DNA of 64,000 nt from Liquidambar formosana (Eukaryota; Streptophyta; Magnoliopsida; Saxifragales; Altingiaceae), in assembly GCA_039720395.1 (NCBI GenBank), contig CM077833.1:3494797-3558796 (forward strand). The letters are read 5' to 3'. This document shows positions 23,402-35,186 of the stretch, in pieces; position 1 is the stretch's first letter; the number at the start of each line of letters is the position of its first letter. A program made the position numbers and the translations under genes. The notes beneath the pieces are model-generated. The model saw nothing but the letters and a program-made list of their open reading frames with translations, did no database searches and was not told where the DNA came from.

Positions 23402-24649
23402 CATGGCATGCAATAGAGCTATCCTACATGATACCTTAGTTTAAGCTTGAATAGAGAAGGAGAATACCTTAGGAAGAGCCTTCTTTGCTGCTGTATGAAC
23501 TCCCTCTTGCTCTTGTGGATGTCTTCAATCAATATTCTTCAAGGCTACAGCAAGAACTCCAGCTCTCCTTCAAGTCTCTCTCTCTTATTCTCTCTTAAAT
23601 ACTCAAGTTTTAATGCATAAAGTGGCTCCCCTTGTGCTGAAGCATAGGGGGTATTTATAGAGTTTCATTAGGATTAACCAATGGCTGGGATTAAAACCCT
23701 AAAAATTAATCCAAGGGCTATTAGAGACCCCCTTGGGGCTTAAGTAACTCAGAAGTTACCAAAAAATAGAAGGAAACTCGTCCAAAAGAGCCCAAATACG
23801 TCAAAATAGGCAAGAGTCCGCTTCAGCAAGGAGTTAGAGTGAAAATAGGAAAGTGGTCTCGGGTGACCACCAGGGCCTGGGCGGCTAGCCACCTGGGCCC
23901 AGGCGGCTAGCCGCTCAGGGCTGGGTGGTCACCCGAGCCCACTCCGGATTTTTGCCTATTTTTGACTCCTACTGCTTCTAGAAGTGTTTTAGGGGCCAAA
24001 TGAACTCCGATTTTGATGAAACAAAAGCCAAAACGACCATGTTTCGATGAGGAATATGTTTTTGAACATTTTAGGGTGAAAACCACTAACCATGGGGGCA
24101 TGGTTAGGTTTGAACAAGGCGGTTAACCACTATGTTCTACCTTTGCTAAGCATAGGCATGCACATAGGGTCAAACCAAACACTTTCCATATCAAAATTGA
24201 ACTTCATAAAACACTTTTGGGAGTAAAATGATGACTAATGAAAGTCAATTTGAAAAGATTTGGTTGGTAATTGTGAGTTAATTAAAGCTAACCCAAAGAA
24301 GGGTCAATTAACCAATCTTGAACTACATCGAGCCATTTTAATCCCAAGCCATTGATTTATCAAATTGAACCTAGAAATACCTCCTATGCATCCATATGAA
24401 CTCCAATTGACAATTTGGAGATCATTTCAAAGTCAAATGAAAAGTTTGGGACTTAAAAGACAATTATGCCCCTCAAGTCACAAAAGCTCTTATTATCCCT
24501 CAAGATCAACTCCAATTTGAACCAAAATTCACACCCATTGTCCTTGTGACCCTAGAAACCTAATGCAAGTGACTAGACTCAAAAATAAAACAAAAAACAT
24601 GCATGGAATGATGAGCCCTAGTAAGGTGGTGCAAAAATGGGGTGTGACA
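23402..24649 (-). repeat. 3' LTR of element C, U3-side segment
   Basis: Continues the C LTR after the second CATGG and ends GGGGTGTGACA at 24649. The whole LTR without E is about 2.7 kb. The minus-strand TATA box is at 23659-23652, and a GC-rich palindrome is about 200 bp upstream of it. The outer U3 (about 24180-24649) matches B and E, but the promoter part (about 23460-24180) does not, so the LTR is a mosaic relative to theirs. Confidence 0.85.
23858..23937. promoter_or_regulatory. GC-rich palindrome, LTR of C
   Basis: Outer arms CTCGGGTGACCACC and GGTGGTCACCCGAG (perfect, 14 bp) enclose GGCGGCTAGCC-type inner palindromes and GGGCCC. It lies upstream of the LTR TATA box. Same module as at 27046, 30309, 35894, 48143, 51434 and 53636. 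Confidence 0.85.
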
Positions 24650-24664
24650 GAAGCCCCTCATTGG
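24650..24664 (-). other. Polypurine-tract candidate of element C
   Basis: On the minus strand CCAATGAGGGGCTTC abuts the 3' LTR. The same 15 bases abut the LTR in A (52914-52928) and B (58036-58050). The GAGGGG core would prime plus-strand synthesis. Confidence 0.6.
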
Positions 24665-24782
24665 CGAACAAGTTACACTTGTGAACCAATGATAAAGAAC
24701 AACCCATTTTTGACAAAAAGCCTGGAGAAATCACAAACTGATACCAACAAGGATAGGAGGTTGAAAACCTGAGACTGAAATA

Positions 24783-26800
24783 AGGAAGTGTACTCAAGTC
24801 ATGAGTATACTTAAACCACTGGGGGTTGATGATTGACAAGAGAAGCATATTCAAGCTACTACGAATGAACATACTTTTGAAATGGAGAAATATATTCTAG
24901 TCACGAATATATTTAACCAAGTGATTGAGAATGAAATCTGAGAAGTATACTCAAGTGATGAGTGTACTTTTGAAATGGAGAAATATATTCAGGTCACGAA
25001 TATATTTAACCAAGTAGTAAAAAGGGACTGAGAAGTATACTCAAGTGATGAGTACACTTTTGAAATGGAGAAATATATTCAGGTCACGAATGTATTTAAC
25101 CAAGTGATTGAAACAAACTGAGAAGTATACTCAAGTGATGAGTACACTTTTGAAATGGAGAAATATATTCAGTTCACGAATATATTTAACCAAGTAGATG
25201 ACAAGTATGCTCAAGTGATGAACACGCCATTGAAATGGAGAAATATATCCAAGTGATGGATATATTTAACCAAGTAATTGACAAATGATCTGAGAAGTGT
25301 ACTCAAGTGATGAGTACACCATTGAAATGGAGAAATATATTCAAGTGATGAATATATTTAACCAAGTAAGTGACAAGTATATTCAAGTGATGAACATACC
25401 ATTGAAATGGAGAAATATATCCAAGCGATGGATATATTTAACCAAGTGATTGACAAATGATCTGAGAGGTATACTCAAGTGATGAGCATACCTTTGAAAT
25501 GGAGAAATATATTCTAGTCATGAATATATTTAACCAAGTAAGTGACAAGTATATTCAAGTGATGAACATACCATTGAAATGGAGAAATATATCCAAGCGA
25601 TGGATATATTTAACCAAGTGATTGACAAATGATCTGAGAGGTATACTCAAGTGATGAGCATACCTTTGAAATGGAGAAATATATTCTAGTCACGAATATA
25701 TTTAACCAAGTAAGTGACAAGTATGTTCAAGTGATGAACATACCATTGAAATGGAGAAATATATCCAAGCGATGGATATATTTAACCAAGTGATTGACAA
25801 ATGATCTGAGAGGTATACTCAAGTGATGAGCATACCTTTGAAATGGAGAAATATATTCTAGTCACGAATATATTTAACCAAGTAAGTGACAAGTATGTTC
25901 AAGTGATGAACATACCATTGAAATGGATAAATATATCCAAGCGATGGATATATTTAACCAAGTGATTGACAAATGATCTGAGAGGTATACTCAAGTGATG
26001 AGCATACCTTTGAAATGGAGAAATATATTCTAGTCACGAATATATTTAACCAAGTAAGTGACAAGTATGTTCAAGTGATGAACATACCATTGAAATGGAG
26101 AAATATATCCAAGCGATGGATATATTTAACCAAGTGATTGACAAATGATCTGAGAGGTATACTCAAGTGATGAGCATACCTTTGAAATGGAGAAATATAT
26201 TCTAGTCATGAATATATTTAACCAAGTAAGTGACAAGTATGTTCAAGTGATGAACATACCATTGAAATGGATAAATATATCCAAGCGATGGATATATTTA
26301 ACCAAGTAATTGAAAAATGATCTGAGAGGTATACTCAAGTGATGAGCATACCTTTGAAATGGAGAAATATATCCAAGCGATGAATATACTTAACCAAGTG
26401 ATTGACAGGTATGTTCAAGTGATGAACATACCATTGAAATGGAGACATATATTCAAGTGATGAATATACTTAACCAAGTGATTGACAGGTATGTTCAAGT
26501 GATGAACATACCATTGAAATGGAGAAATATATTCAAGTGATGAATATACTTAACCAAGTAAGATAGATAATGAGGATTTGGAACTGAGAAGCATATTCAC
26601 AGGGTGAATACACTTTTGAAATGGAGGAACATATTCAAGTGATGAATATATTCAACCAAGTGGGATGAAAAATCAAAATTTGAAATGAGAAGCATATTCA
26701 AAGGGTGAATACACTTTTGAAATGGAAGAATTTATTCAAGTGATGAATATATTCAACCAAGTGGGATGAAAAATCAAGATTTGAAATGAGGATATATGAT
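24783..26800. repeat. Tandem hairpin array of element C
   Basis: Units of about 80-95 bp, arranged in part as a higher-order dimer. The word CCAAGCGATGG starts at 25593, 25765, 25937, 26109 and 26281, an exact 172-bp period. Each unit carries two hairpins. One has 8-bp arms (GTATGTTC/GAACATAC at 25721-25743, GTGTACTC/GAGTACAC at 25297-25319). The other has 10-bp arms (AAATATATCC/GGATATATTT at 25423-25449, AAATATATTC/GAATATATTT at 25505-25531). Loops are mostly AAGTGAT, AAGCGAT or TAGTCAC. Not coding. Confidence 0.92.
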
Positions 26801-27045
26801 CAATTTATCAAGATAGAACAAGCATGGTGCAAGAGGAAAGTGACTTAACACATTGTCACTTGAGTTGGCATGGCACAGGGGAAATGTATTCAACCCTTTT
26901 GAACATAAAATCAATTCAAAGAATTGATTTCAAGGTGCAATTTGATTGATTTTAAGCTCAAAAAGTGTTGAATATCTTATTTGGAAGAAGGTTTGATCAC
27001 GCGTTAAGGCGAGACAAAGCGAGAGAGAGAGCCAAAACAAAGTGG
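26801..27045. other. Spacer between array and PMD promoter, element C
   Basis: Unique sequence, also present in element B (60295-60561). No feature recognised. Confidence 0.5.
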
Positions 27046-27126
27046 CTTGGGTGACCACCAGGCCTCAGGAGGCTAGCCGCCCAGGCCCTGGTGGCTAGCC
27101 GCCCAGGGCTTGGGTGGTCACCCGAG
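27046..27126 (+). promoter_or_regulatory. GC-rich palindrome upstream of the PMD gene, element C
   Basis: Arms CTTGGGTGACCACC and GGTGGTCACCCGAG around two GGCTAGCCGCC words. It lies about 290 bp upstream of the PMD start codon. A TATA-like TTTTTTAAAG is at 27148-27157. Promoter role inferred from the same module in LTRs and upstream of the DUF7745 gene. Confidence 0.75.
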
Positions 27127-27413
27127 CCTATTTGCTGAAAAATCTGGTTTTTTAAAGTGCACAAGGGCACTATTCATACCCCTTGTTCAAAGAACCTGAA
27201 AATTGGAGTTTCTCTCTCTAGAAAGCTTACCCCATTTTGCAAAATCACTTCAACACCCAAAGGCATTCAAATCCACACTTCAAGAGGGATTCATACACAT
27301 GAAATAGCATCATTAGCACCCAATTTCACATCAAAAACAAAAAATTTGCAGCACTTTGCAAATCAAAAACCCATTAAACCCATTTTTGCTCAAAACAAGC
27401 TAGTTCATCCACC

Positions 27414-30074
27414 ATGGATCCAAATGAAGACTCCACTTCAAAGTATCCATTCCTTGACTCAAAGAGTAGATACAAGGCACCAATATATGATGTTCCTCAA
27501 GGGAAATTGCTTCTAGAACCAAGGAATCATCTTTCCTTTATCCATTCCAAGCAAGAGGTAAGCTTACCCATTTTAAACTTTTCTTTGAAATTTTCATTTT
27601 TGTTGATTGAAATGCATTCCCATGAACTCTCTATGAGTTTTCCTAGCAATGTTTGCAATGCCCATTGATTTTGGCAAGGATTGGATGTGAAAAGAATTCA
27701 ATTTGAAAACTTGGTGAATAGTGCCCACCAAGTGTTTGATAAAATGCTTGAATGATGAAAATTCATCCAATCTTTGTAAAATTGATATGTATTGCAAGGC
27801 AAAATCATAGGCATTCATTTCTAATTGATTTTAGAAACAAAACCAAGCATTTTCATGAACTTTGAAAAACAAAGTTTGCTATATTTTTGAAAAACCCATG
27901 TTTTCATGAACAAGGTTTGCTTATTTTTTCCTTAAAAAACCACTTTAGAAAACAAAGTTTGCTTATTATTTTCTTTGAAAAATCCATGTTTCCATGGTCT
28001 TGGAATGCATGGTTTACCAATGATCATGAGTTTGAAGAATAAAACCAATGTTTTCATAAACTTTCAAAGCAAGGTTTACTTGTTCATGAGCTAAAAGACT
28101 TAGTTTTTGAAAAGCCAATTATCAATGCTTGCATATGATTTTTACACTAACTAGGTGAATCATTCTTCTTGATTAGCCCAACTTCCAAGACCTATGCACA
28201 AGGTCTTCGATAAAGAATCTTATTGGCTGGTGGAGGCGTATGGAACATACCCAACCTTCCGCAAGAGAATCCATTAAGAAAGCAGGTTTTGGTTGGTTTC
28301 TTGACTCCCTATGGAATGAACAGTGGGATAGGCAAGCCCTCCTTGCCTTAGCTGAGCTATGGTGGGATACCACCAACACCTTCCACTTCAGTTTTGGGGA
28401 TATGACCATGACTCCCAAGGATTTTTCAATTATCACCGGTTTAAGCCTCAAAGGAAAGAGGTTGGAATTCTATGGAGATGCCAATACAGATAGTGCTTAT
28501 CTCCTCACTATGTTGGGGATGGATACTGAGGCGGGTTCCCGCGGTGTTAGGAGGACATGGCTATTTGAGAATTTTGCCAATCAAGTAGAAGGTGTGGGAG
28601 TGGCTCCCGAGTGTATTGCTAGGGCTTTCATGATCTATATGCTCTCCTGCACTCTCTTTGTTGGTGCCAATGACATGGCACTAGCCACTATGTACAGATC
28701 CATGTCCGACATGTCTCGAGGTGTTTCCAAGAATTTTGGTGGGCTCCCATTTGTTTGGGAGGTAAGTAAAAATGTTTAATTTTTAAATTCCTCTTAAACT
28801 TGACATTTTAATGCTTTTTCTTGAATTTTGACAGATATGGTATTATGAATACCTGGGACTGTGCCGCCCCGCCCTGGATAATGAGATACAAGAATGGCCC
28901 ATACTTGGGAACTATGCTCCCAACAAGATAGCTATGCGTGCCCCCAATAGGCATGACTACGCCCATGCAAGGGCGTACTTGGCGAGCCTAAATGCTGACA
29001 TGGTAATCCACCTTCCTCATTCTTTTCTTTTATTCATTTTTTATTATCTTGCTCATCATTTTCTCAAATTCACAGGTAGAGTGGAGCCCATGGGGATTGT
29101 GGGAGGCTAGGTTGCCTAGGAGGTGTGTGTCCTGTTTGGAATTGACTGAGAAGAGGGTACTCTTTGAGGGTCCCTCAGGGCGATACTGGTATTTAGGGGA
29201 GCGCGTCCTTAGGCAGGTGAAAGGACGAGTGGATGCCGCTCTTACCCCTATCTTGCCTCCCATGAATATGAGGCACACTGACTCTCTGGATGGGGATGAG
29301 CTGATGGAAGCTCTGATTGGATGGGATGCTGAGGAGTTCACCTCGCCCAATACCGACTACATGACTTTCTGCAACCAATTCCTGATGCGGCCTAGAGTCA
29401 TTGGCTTCCCACCTCAAGAGGTGAGTTTCTATCCCATTTTTTTTCAGTTATTGATTTATACAAGCACTCCTTTTAAAAAAATTATCTATTGCAGGGCCGG
29501 CGAGCTCGTGGACATAGTTCCACAATAGTGTCCTCCACAGGCATGACTCATGGGGATGACAATTATGAGATGGGGGGAATGGCATAGCCACCTCTCCCAG
29601 TACTCGACTGGCAAGTGAATCTATGCAATGGGTTGGAGTTCATAAAGACTAATATTACTCACCCTGCTTTTGACGAGGTCCCCAGGATTGACCCGAGCTA
29701 TGAGCATGTAAGCTCTAAGCCTTTTGCGTTCCTGAAAACCTCTTTCATCATTTATTAACCATGTTCCTCTTTTAGGTTCCCCGAGAGTACGCACAGGAGT
29801 GCCTTGAACTCAGCGAGGGATTAAGGCGGGACCTTGTTAGGATGAGTTTGGCAAACTCTGTGCTAGAAGGACGACTGAATCCCACTGTAAGACATTCCCT
29901 TTGTTCATTCCAATCCTAGGAGTTAAAGGCATAACCCTTCTTTATTAATTGATTTCTTTGCAACAGGTCTCCACACTGCGTCCACCACAACCAATGCCAC
30001 CCCAAAGGAATCCTCATGCTGGTCGTGGTAGAGGCGAGTCAAGTAGAAAGAGAAGAACCACGGGAGATCATTAG
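27414..30074 (+). pseudogene. Plant mobile domain (PMD) gene of element C, seven exons, one nonsense codon
   Basis: Protein of the plant mobile domain (aminotransferase-like) family, found in transposons and in the host MAIN/MAIL genes; biochemical role unknown. Exons: 27414-27557, 28177-28761, 28835-29002, 29076-29420, 29495-29707, 29776-29886, 29967-30074. All six introns are GT-AG and in phase 0. Motifs: 'SIKNLIGWWRRM', 'AGFGWFLDSLWNEQWDRQ', 'LWWDTTNTFHFSFGDMTMT', 'ITGLSLKGKR' and 'LPFVWE'; the C-terminus is basic ('SSRKRR'). Five exons plus exon 1 have exactly the lengths seen in element A, and exon 2 is 69 bp shorter, losing the 'WGGAA' core. Exon 5 has an in-frame TAG at 29585-29587. 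It lies opposite to pol. Likely once a working gene; this copy is broken. Confidence 0.85.
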
Positions 30075-30308
30075 ATTAGCTTAACCTCTTGCTTTGTGAA
30101 TGAATGAAACATCCTTCTTTATGCTTTGTAACCTTTCTTTGAACATTTGCTTTAGTACTTTGTATGAGACTTTTGGAATTCCATGGTGGTGATTTACTCA
30201 CGTTTTTGTGCAAAAATAAGCTCAAAATAAGCTTCCCAAGGTCACCTAACCATATAGGGGTCAAATTAGGTCAAAAATAGGCAAAACTGGGCAAAATAGG
30301 AAAACGGC
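30075..30308. other. Spacer between PMD and DUF7745-like promoter, element C
   Basis: Would hold the PMD 3' UTR. No clear terminator or other feature. Confidence 0.5.
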
Positions 30309-30388
30309 CTCAGGTGACCACCCGAGGCTGGGCGGCTAGCCGCCCAAGCCCAGGTGGCTAGCCGCCCAGGCCTGGGTGGTCACCCGAG
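30309..30388 (+). promoter_or_regulatory. GC-rich palindrome and TATA box of the DUF7745-like gene, element C
   Basis: Arms CTCAGGTGACCACC and GGTGGTCACCCGAG with two GGCTAGCCGCC words between. CCCTATAAAAACA follows, with TATAA at 30476, 88 bp downstream, and the start codon is at 30532. The same spacing is seen in element A (87 bp). Confidence 0.8.
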
Positions 30389-30531
30389 CCCGAAGCGGAA
30401 ATCCCACTTTGAATAGGAAACTTCCTATTCTGACGGGTTTTTTCCTATTTGAACTTGGATTTGTGACCTTTTCCCTATAAAAACACATCCAAGAGGTTCC
30501 TAAACCTACTTGTATTCATTCATTAGAAATT

Positions 30532-31822
30532 ATGGAGGCTCTAGACAAATTTTTAGGAGGGTTTTTGAGAGTTATGAGTGCTGAAGCAAAATCTGAGTTC
30601 AAGTGCTTTGGCTTGGATCCATTGCTTTCCTTGAGGCATGTGAAGCTTGAAACGAGCCTCTTGACTGCTGCTACATATTTTTGGGATCCCCAAATTCATG
30701 TGTTCCGCTTCAACTATGAAGAACTGTGCCCAACCATGGAGGAATTCTGCGCGTTGTATGGGGTTTCACCGGTAGGTCCTTTCATACTCCTGGCCTACTC
30801 CTCGCCCAAGCTTTCTTACTTCTTTCTCCAACTTACTTGGGATTCACCCACAATATGCCTCTACGTTTGTAAAGGACCATATGGTGGACTTAATGAAATT
30901 GGCAACCTCTTTTTTGGCCTATGATAGTAAAGGTATTTTGAAATTTACCTTTCCTATTAAGCATGCACTTGCCTTTTGCCTTATTGGTCGTTTCCTTATT
31001 TCAACTGGTACTCCACATGTTCCCATACAAATCTATGAGTTGATTCCTCTCCTTGCCAAAGGCCATAACCTGATTCCCATGATACTAGCTGAAACCCTGA
31101 ATTGCTTAGATAAAACTCATGAGGACCCAAAAGTTCCTTTAGGAGGTAGCCCCATTCTGCTGCAGATGTGGTTGCTTGAAAGGCTGAATTTCTTATCACC
31201 CACTGTCATTACACCATACAAGCCTCAGCATTACTGCCTTCGCTGCATTGAGTTGCCTGGAAAATTCTCATTGAGGGATTGGCTAGGTTACTTCCAAACC
31301 CTTTCATGGAGGAATATCAAGTGGTTCGTCTCCATATGGGGCTGCAGTGAACGAGTGCTTCTGCGAACTTCTGGATGTGCCATGGTAAGACTCATAGAGC
31401 TGAGGTCTACTTCCTTCTATTGGCCTTCAAGGGTTCTTCGTCAGATGGGTGCTATGCAAACCATACCCACTTCCTTGAAAGGTGACTATCCTGTGGTGCC
31501 TGCGGGTCTTTCTGTAGTGACTTGGGCGAAGGATCGATGGCCTAGCAAGCTGACACTAACTCAAGTTACGAATACTGATGGTCCATATATGATGAGCCTC
31601 GAGTACAAGGAATGGTTGAAAAGCAATTTGGGTGAGCGAGAGACTACTCGAAGAGAAAGGATTTTTGGACTTATCAGGAATGATGGACTTGGACCTTGCA
31701 GAGAAGATATTATGGAAGCAGTGACAGCAGCTTATGAACATGACTTGAAGAAGAAAAGAAGACACAAAAGAGAGAAGAAGAGAGCTGAAAAGCGGGCTGC
31801 AAAGAATCCCAAGAGGAATTAA
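30532..31822 (+). pseudogene. DUF7745-like retrotransposon-associated gene, element C, frameshifted
   Basis: Start codon at 30532. The family match (DUF7745, function unknown) is from memory of its pattern: 'YFWDPQIHVFRFNYEELCP', 'TMEEFCALYGVSP', 'AETLN', 'GGSPILLQMWLLERLNF' and 'LRSTSFYWPSRVLRQMG', ending in a Lys/Arg-rich tail. Against the copy in element B, four extra bases near 30789-30796 shift the frame, so the product splits into frames 30532-30924 and 30881-31822. The two halves together would be about 430 residues. It is transcribed opposite to pol and ends 357 bp from the pol stop. A DNA- or RNA-binding role could be guessed from the basic tail, but nothing proves it. Confidence 0.75.
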
Positions 31823-32179
31823 AGACTCAATAGAATAGGATTTTTATGGCACTTTTATAATTCTTTTACTTAATACCAATGAATTGCTATGTCAATCAAT
31901 TTTAGTTTTGAATAAATTGCCAATAATAAATCAAATTTGGGATTTTGTTGTTTGATTTAGACCGCACCCAAGGTAACTTTATGGGTTGCCTACGTATCTC
32001 CATGATTTTTTCCTTTTTTGCTTTTTTTTTTTTGTTTCTTTTTTTTTGTTTTTGTTTTTTCTGTTTTTGATTTTTTTTTTTTTTGTTTTTTTTTTTTGAA
32101 TGGAAAATCAGGTCTTACATAGTTCTCATGCCTTATCTTTTGCCTAGGCCGCCCTTACGGGTTTTCAACCTAGCAGGCT
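31823..32179. repeat. Tail-to-tail spacer with poly-T tract and conserved block, element C
   Basis: Holds 'GGTTGCCTACGTATCTCC' and a T-rich tract (32016-32098), which is poly-purine on the pol strand. The conserved post-pol block (32128-32180, minus) sits directly after the pol stop. Both converging transcripts would end here. Confidence 0.7.
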
Positions 32180-35100
32180 TCAAACATGATATTTCTTTAA
32201 TTGATCCAAATTAGTTGGACGAGCGAACTCAATTCCATCTAAGTCCATGAGGCGAACAGCCCCTGCTGGCAATATTTCTTCGATAATGTATGGTCCACCC
32301 CAACTTGGCTTGAATTTTCCCCGCGGATCGAATACTGGAGCTCTGATTTCTTTCAGCACTACATCCCCTTTCTTTAGACCTCGATCTTTGACATATTTGT
32401 TGAATGCTCTAGCGACTCTCCGCTGATACCCTTGCACATGATACAGTGCCCTTAAACGCCTTTCATCCAGCAGAGCTAACTCATTATAACGGCTCTTAAC
32501 CCAGTCCACTTCTGTTATCTGGCTCTCCACGGCAACCCTTAGTGAAGGAACCTCCAATTCAACTGGCAACACGGCCTCCATTCCATAAACTAAAGAGTAA
32601 GGGGTAGCCCCTGTTGATGACCTTATTGATGTTCTGTATCCCCATAGAGCTAACGGTAACTTCTCATGCCAGTCTGTGTGTGAGTCCGCAGTCTTCTGGA
32701 GTATCTTCTTAATGTTCTTGTTAGCCGCTTCCACTGCTCCATTAGTCTGAGGACGGTATGGTGACGACAGATGGTGGACTATGCCATACTTTTGCAAGAG
32801 CTCATGGGTTTCTTTCTGAAAGTGCTGGCCATTGTCTGAGATAACTTCATGCGGTACCCCATATCGATAGATGATGCTGTGCTGTATGAACTGTGCTACC
32901 TTCTTAGAATTCAAGGTCTTGAAGGACGCTGCTTCCACCCACCTAGTGAAATAATCGATGGCAACTAGGATGTATTTATGCCCATTTGACGCCTTTGGCT
33001 TGATTTGTCCGATGATATCTATCCCCCATATTGCGAATGGCCATGGTGACGACATACTTGTTAAAGACATAGAAGGCAAATGTTGTCCGCTAGCGAACAG
33101 TTGGCATTTGTGGCACTTCTTGACATGTGCGTGGCAATCTCTTTCCATGGTAGACCAATAATAGCCTAGCCTCATGATTTTCTTAGCCAACATATAGCCA
33201 TTTATATGCGGAGCCCCTGTCCCTTCATGGATTTCTTTAATTAGATGCTCGGCTTCCTCCTTGGTGACACACAGCAGGTGGATCCCGTCGTATGATCTCC
33301 GATATAGCTTTCCTCCACAAAGTACATAGTGACTTGCCAACCGCCTTAGGGTTTTTCTGTCGATACAAGATGCTCCTTCTGGGTACTCCCTTTCTTCAAT
33401 GAACTTCATTATGTCATGGAACCATGGATGGCCATCATTTACTTCTCCTCCTCGGATTGCACAACAGTACACAGGCTTGTCTGGACATTCTATCACCAAC
33501 GGCTTCACATTTCCCCCTTCAAGTATCTCCACCATGGATGCTAGGGTCGCCAAGGCATCGGCGAACTGGTTCTTGTTTCTTGAAAGGTAGTTGAACTCTA
33601 TCTCTGAGAACTCCTTGGTTAGAGCTTCCAGGTAGGCATGGTAGGGCAGCAACTTCTCATCTCGAGTTTTCCATTCCCCTTTTATCTGACAAATGATTAG
33701 CGCTGAGTCCCCGAACACTTCCAATTCTTTGATCCCCAATTCAAGTGCCGCTTCCAATGCTAAGATACAGGCCTCATACTCAGCAATGTTGTTGGTAGCT
33801 TCAAACCCCAACTTGACCACCAACTGTGTAAATGCCTCTTCAGGTGACACCAGCAGGACTCCTATCCCATAACCTTTCTTATTGGCTGCCCCATCGAAAT
33901 AAACTCTCCAAGTCTTTCTACCAATCTCCAGTACGTCCTCATCTGGGAATTGATCGTTGAACGGAGCGGATGATGACACAGGACAGCTAGCTAGGTAATC
34001 TGCAATGACGCTTCCCTTGATAGACTTCTGATTCACGTACTTGATGTCAAATTCATTGAGGAGAATTGACCATCGAGCAGTTCTAAATGACAATACTGGC
34101 CTTTCTACCAGGTACTTCAACGGGTCCATGCGACTTATCAAGAACACTTCGAAGGACATCATGTAGTGCTGGAGTTTCTGCGTCGCCCATACTAGTGCCA
34201 CACAAGCCTTTTCAATGGCATTGTATTTCACTTCATAGTCCGTCATTTTCTTGCTTAGGTAGTAGATGGCATTCTCCTTTGTAGACCCTTCGAGATATTG
34301 AGCTAACATAGCTCCCATCGCGGTTTCGGTGACCGTTAAGTATAACAAGAGCGGTGCACCTTACCGTGGGGGAACTAAGATTGGAGGATTGATCAAGTAT
34401 CTCTTAATGGTCTCAAAGGCCTCTTGGCATTCTTCGTTCCATACTTTTGGCACACCTTTCTTAAGCAATTTGAAGATTGGTTCGCAAACCATGGTCAAGT
34501 TGGCGATGAATCGGCTTATGTATTGAACCCTTCCCAAGAAACCCCGGATCTGCTTCTCAGTGCTAGGCGGCTCCATCTCCACAATAGCTTTTATCTTCCC
34601 TGGGTCCACTTCGATGCCCCTCTGAGTGATCATGAACCCCAATAGCTTGCCTGCAGTGACGCCAAAAGCGCACTTCTGCGGGTTTAAGCGGAGATTATAC
34701 TTCTTTGCTCGCTCTAGGAACTTCTCTAGCGCCTTGAAATGCCCTTCTCTATCCACGGACTTCACGATCATATCATCGACATAAACCTCGACTTCCTTAT
34801 GGATCATATCATGCAATAAGGTCGTAGCTGCTCTTTGGTAAGTAGCCCCAGCGTTTCTTAAGCCAAAAGGCATTACCTTGTAACAATACGTTCCCCATTG
34901 CATGATAAAGGCTGTTTTTTCCATGTCTTGAGGTGCCATCTTTATCTGGTTATACCCGGAGAATCCGTCCATGAAGGAGAGGAGTGCATGTCCCACTGTG
35001 CTGTCCACCAACACGTCGATATGGGGTAAAGGAAAATCATCCTTAGGGCTCGCGGCGTTGAGATCTCGGAAATCGACACACATCCTCACTTTCCCATCTT

Positions 35101-35186
35101 TTTTAGGCACAGGCACTATGTTTGACAACCACTCGGGGTACTCCACAACTTGGAGGAAACCCGCGTCTAGTTGTTTAGTTACCTCT
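32180..35186 (-). pseudogene. pol: pol of element C (RT-RNaseH-integrase), 5'-truncated, one stop
   Basis: Minus strand. The reading frame enters at 35186, inside RT just before 'LDAGFLQVVEYPEWLS', because element A is inserted there. RT has the intact 'YVDDMIVKS' box. RT is followed by a degenerate gypsy RNase H and a second RNase H ('VYFDGAANKKGYGIGV', 'AEYEA', 'FGDSALI'), the dual RNase H of Tat elements. Integrase has the HHCC finger, 'WGIDIIG', 'SDNGQHF' and 'VEAANKN', and ends in a 'WGGPY' C-terminal motif. A TAA at 34363-34361, where A and the family have Gln, interrupts the frame between RT and RNase H. Otherwise the frame is open to 32180. Confidence 0.92.

Larger units (their letters stand above)
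19119..35186 (-). mobile_element. Element C: Tat/Ogre-type element (3' LTR to RT), minus strand
   Basis: Read on the minus strand from the 3' end: 3' LTR (19119-24649, itself split by solo LTR E), polypurine-like site, hairpin array, then PMD and DUF7745-like genes on the opposite strand. Next come the conserved post-pol block and pol (integrase back to RT), cut at 35186 by the insertion of element A. The gag side and 5' LTR must lie beyond the window. Architecture and sequence match A and B. Confidence 0.88.

Noticed and set aside
19119..24649. Two tandem independent LTR elements in opposite orientation
   Set aside because: The CATGG duplication and continuity of the C LTR on both sides show one solo LTR nested in another LTR.
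24783..26800. Regularly spaced repeats as a CRISPR array
   Set aside because: There are no unique spacers, units differ in length, and the host is a plant. It is a tandem array in a retrotransposon.
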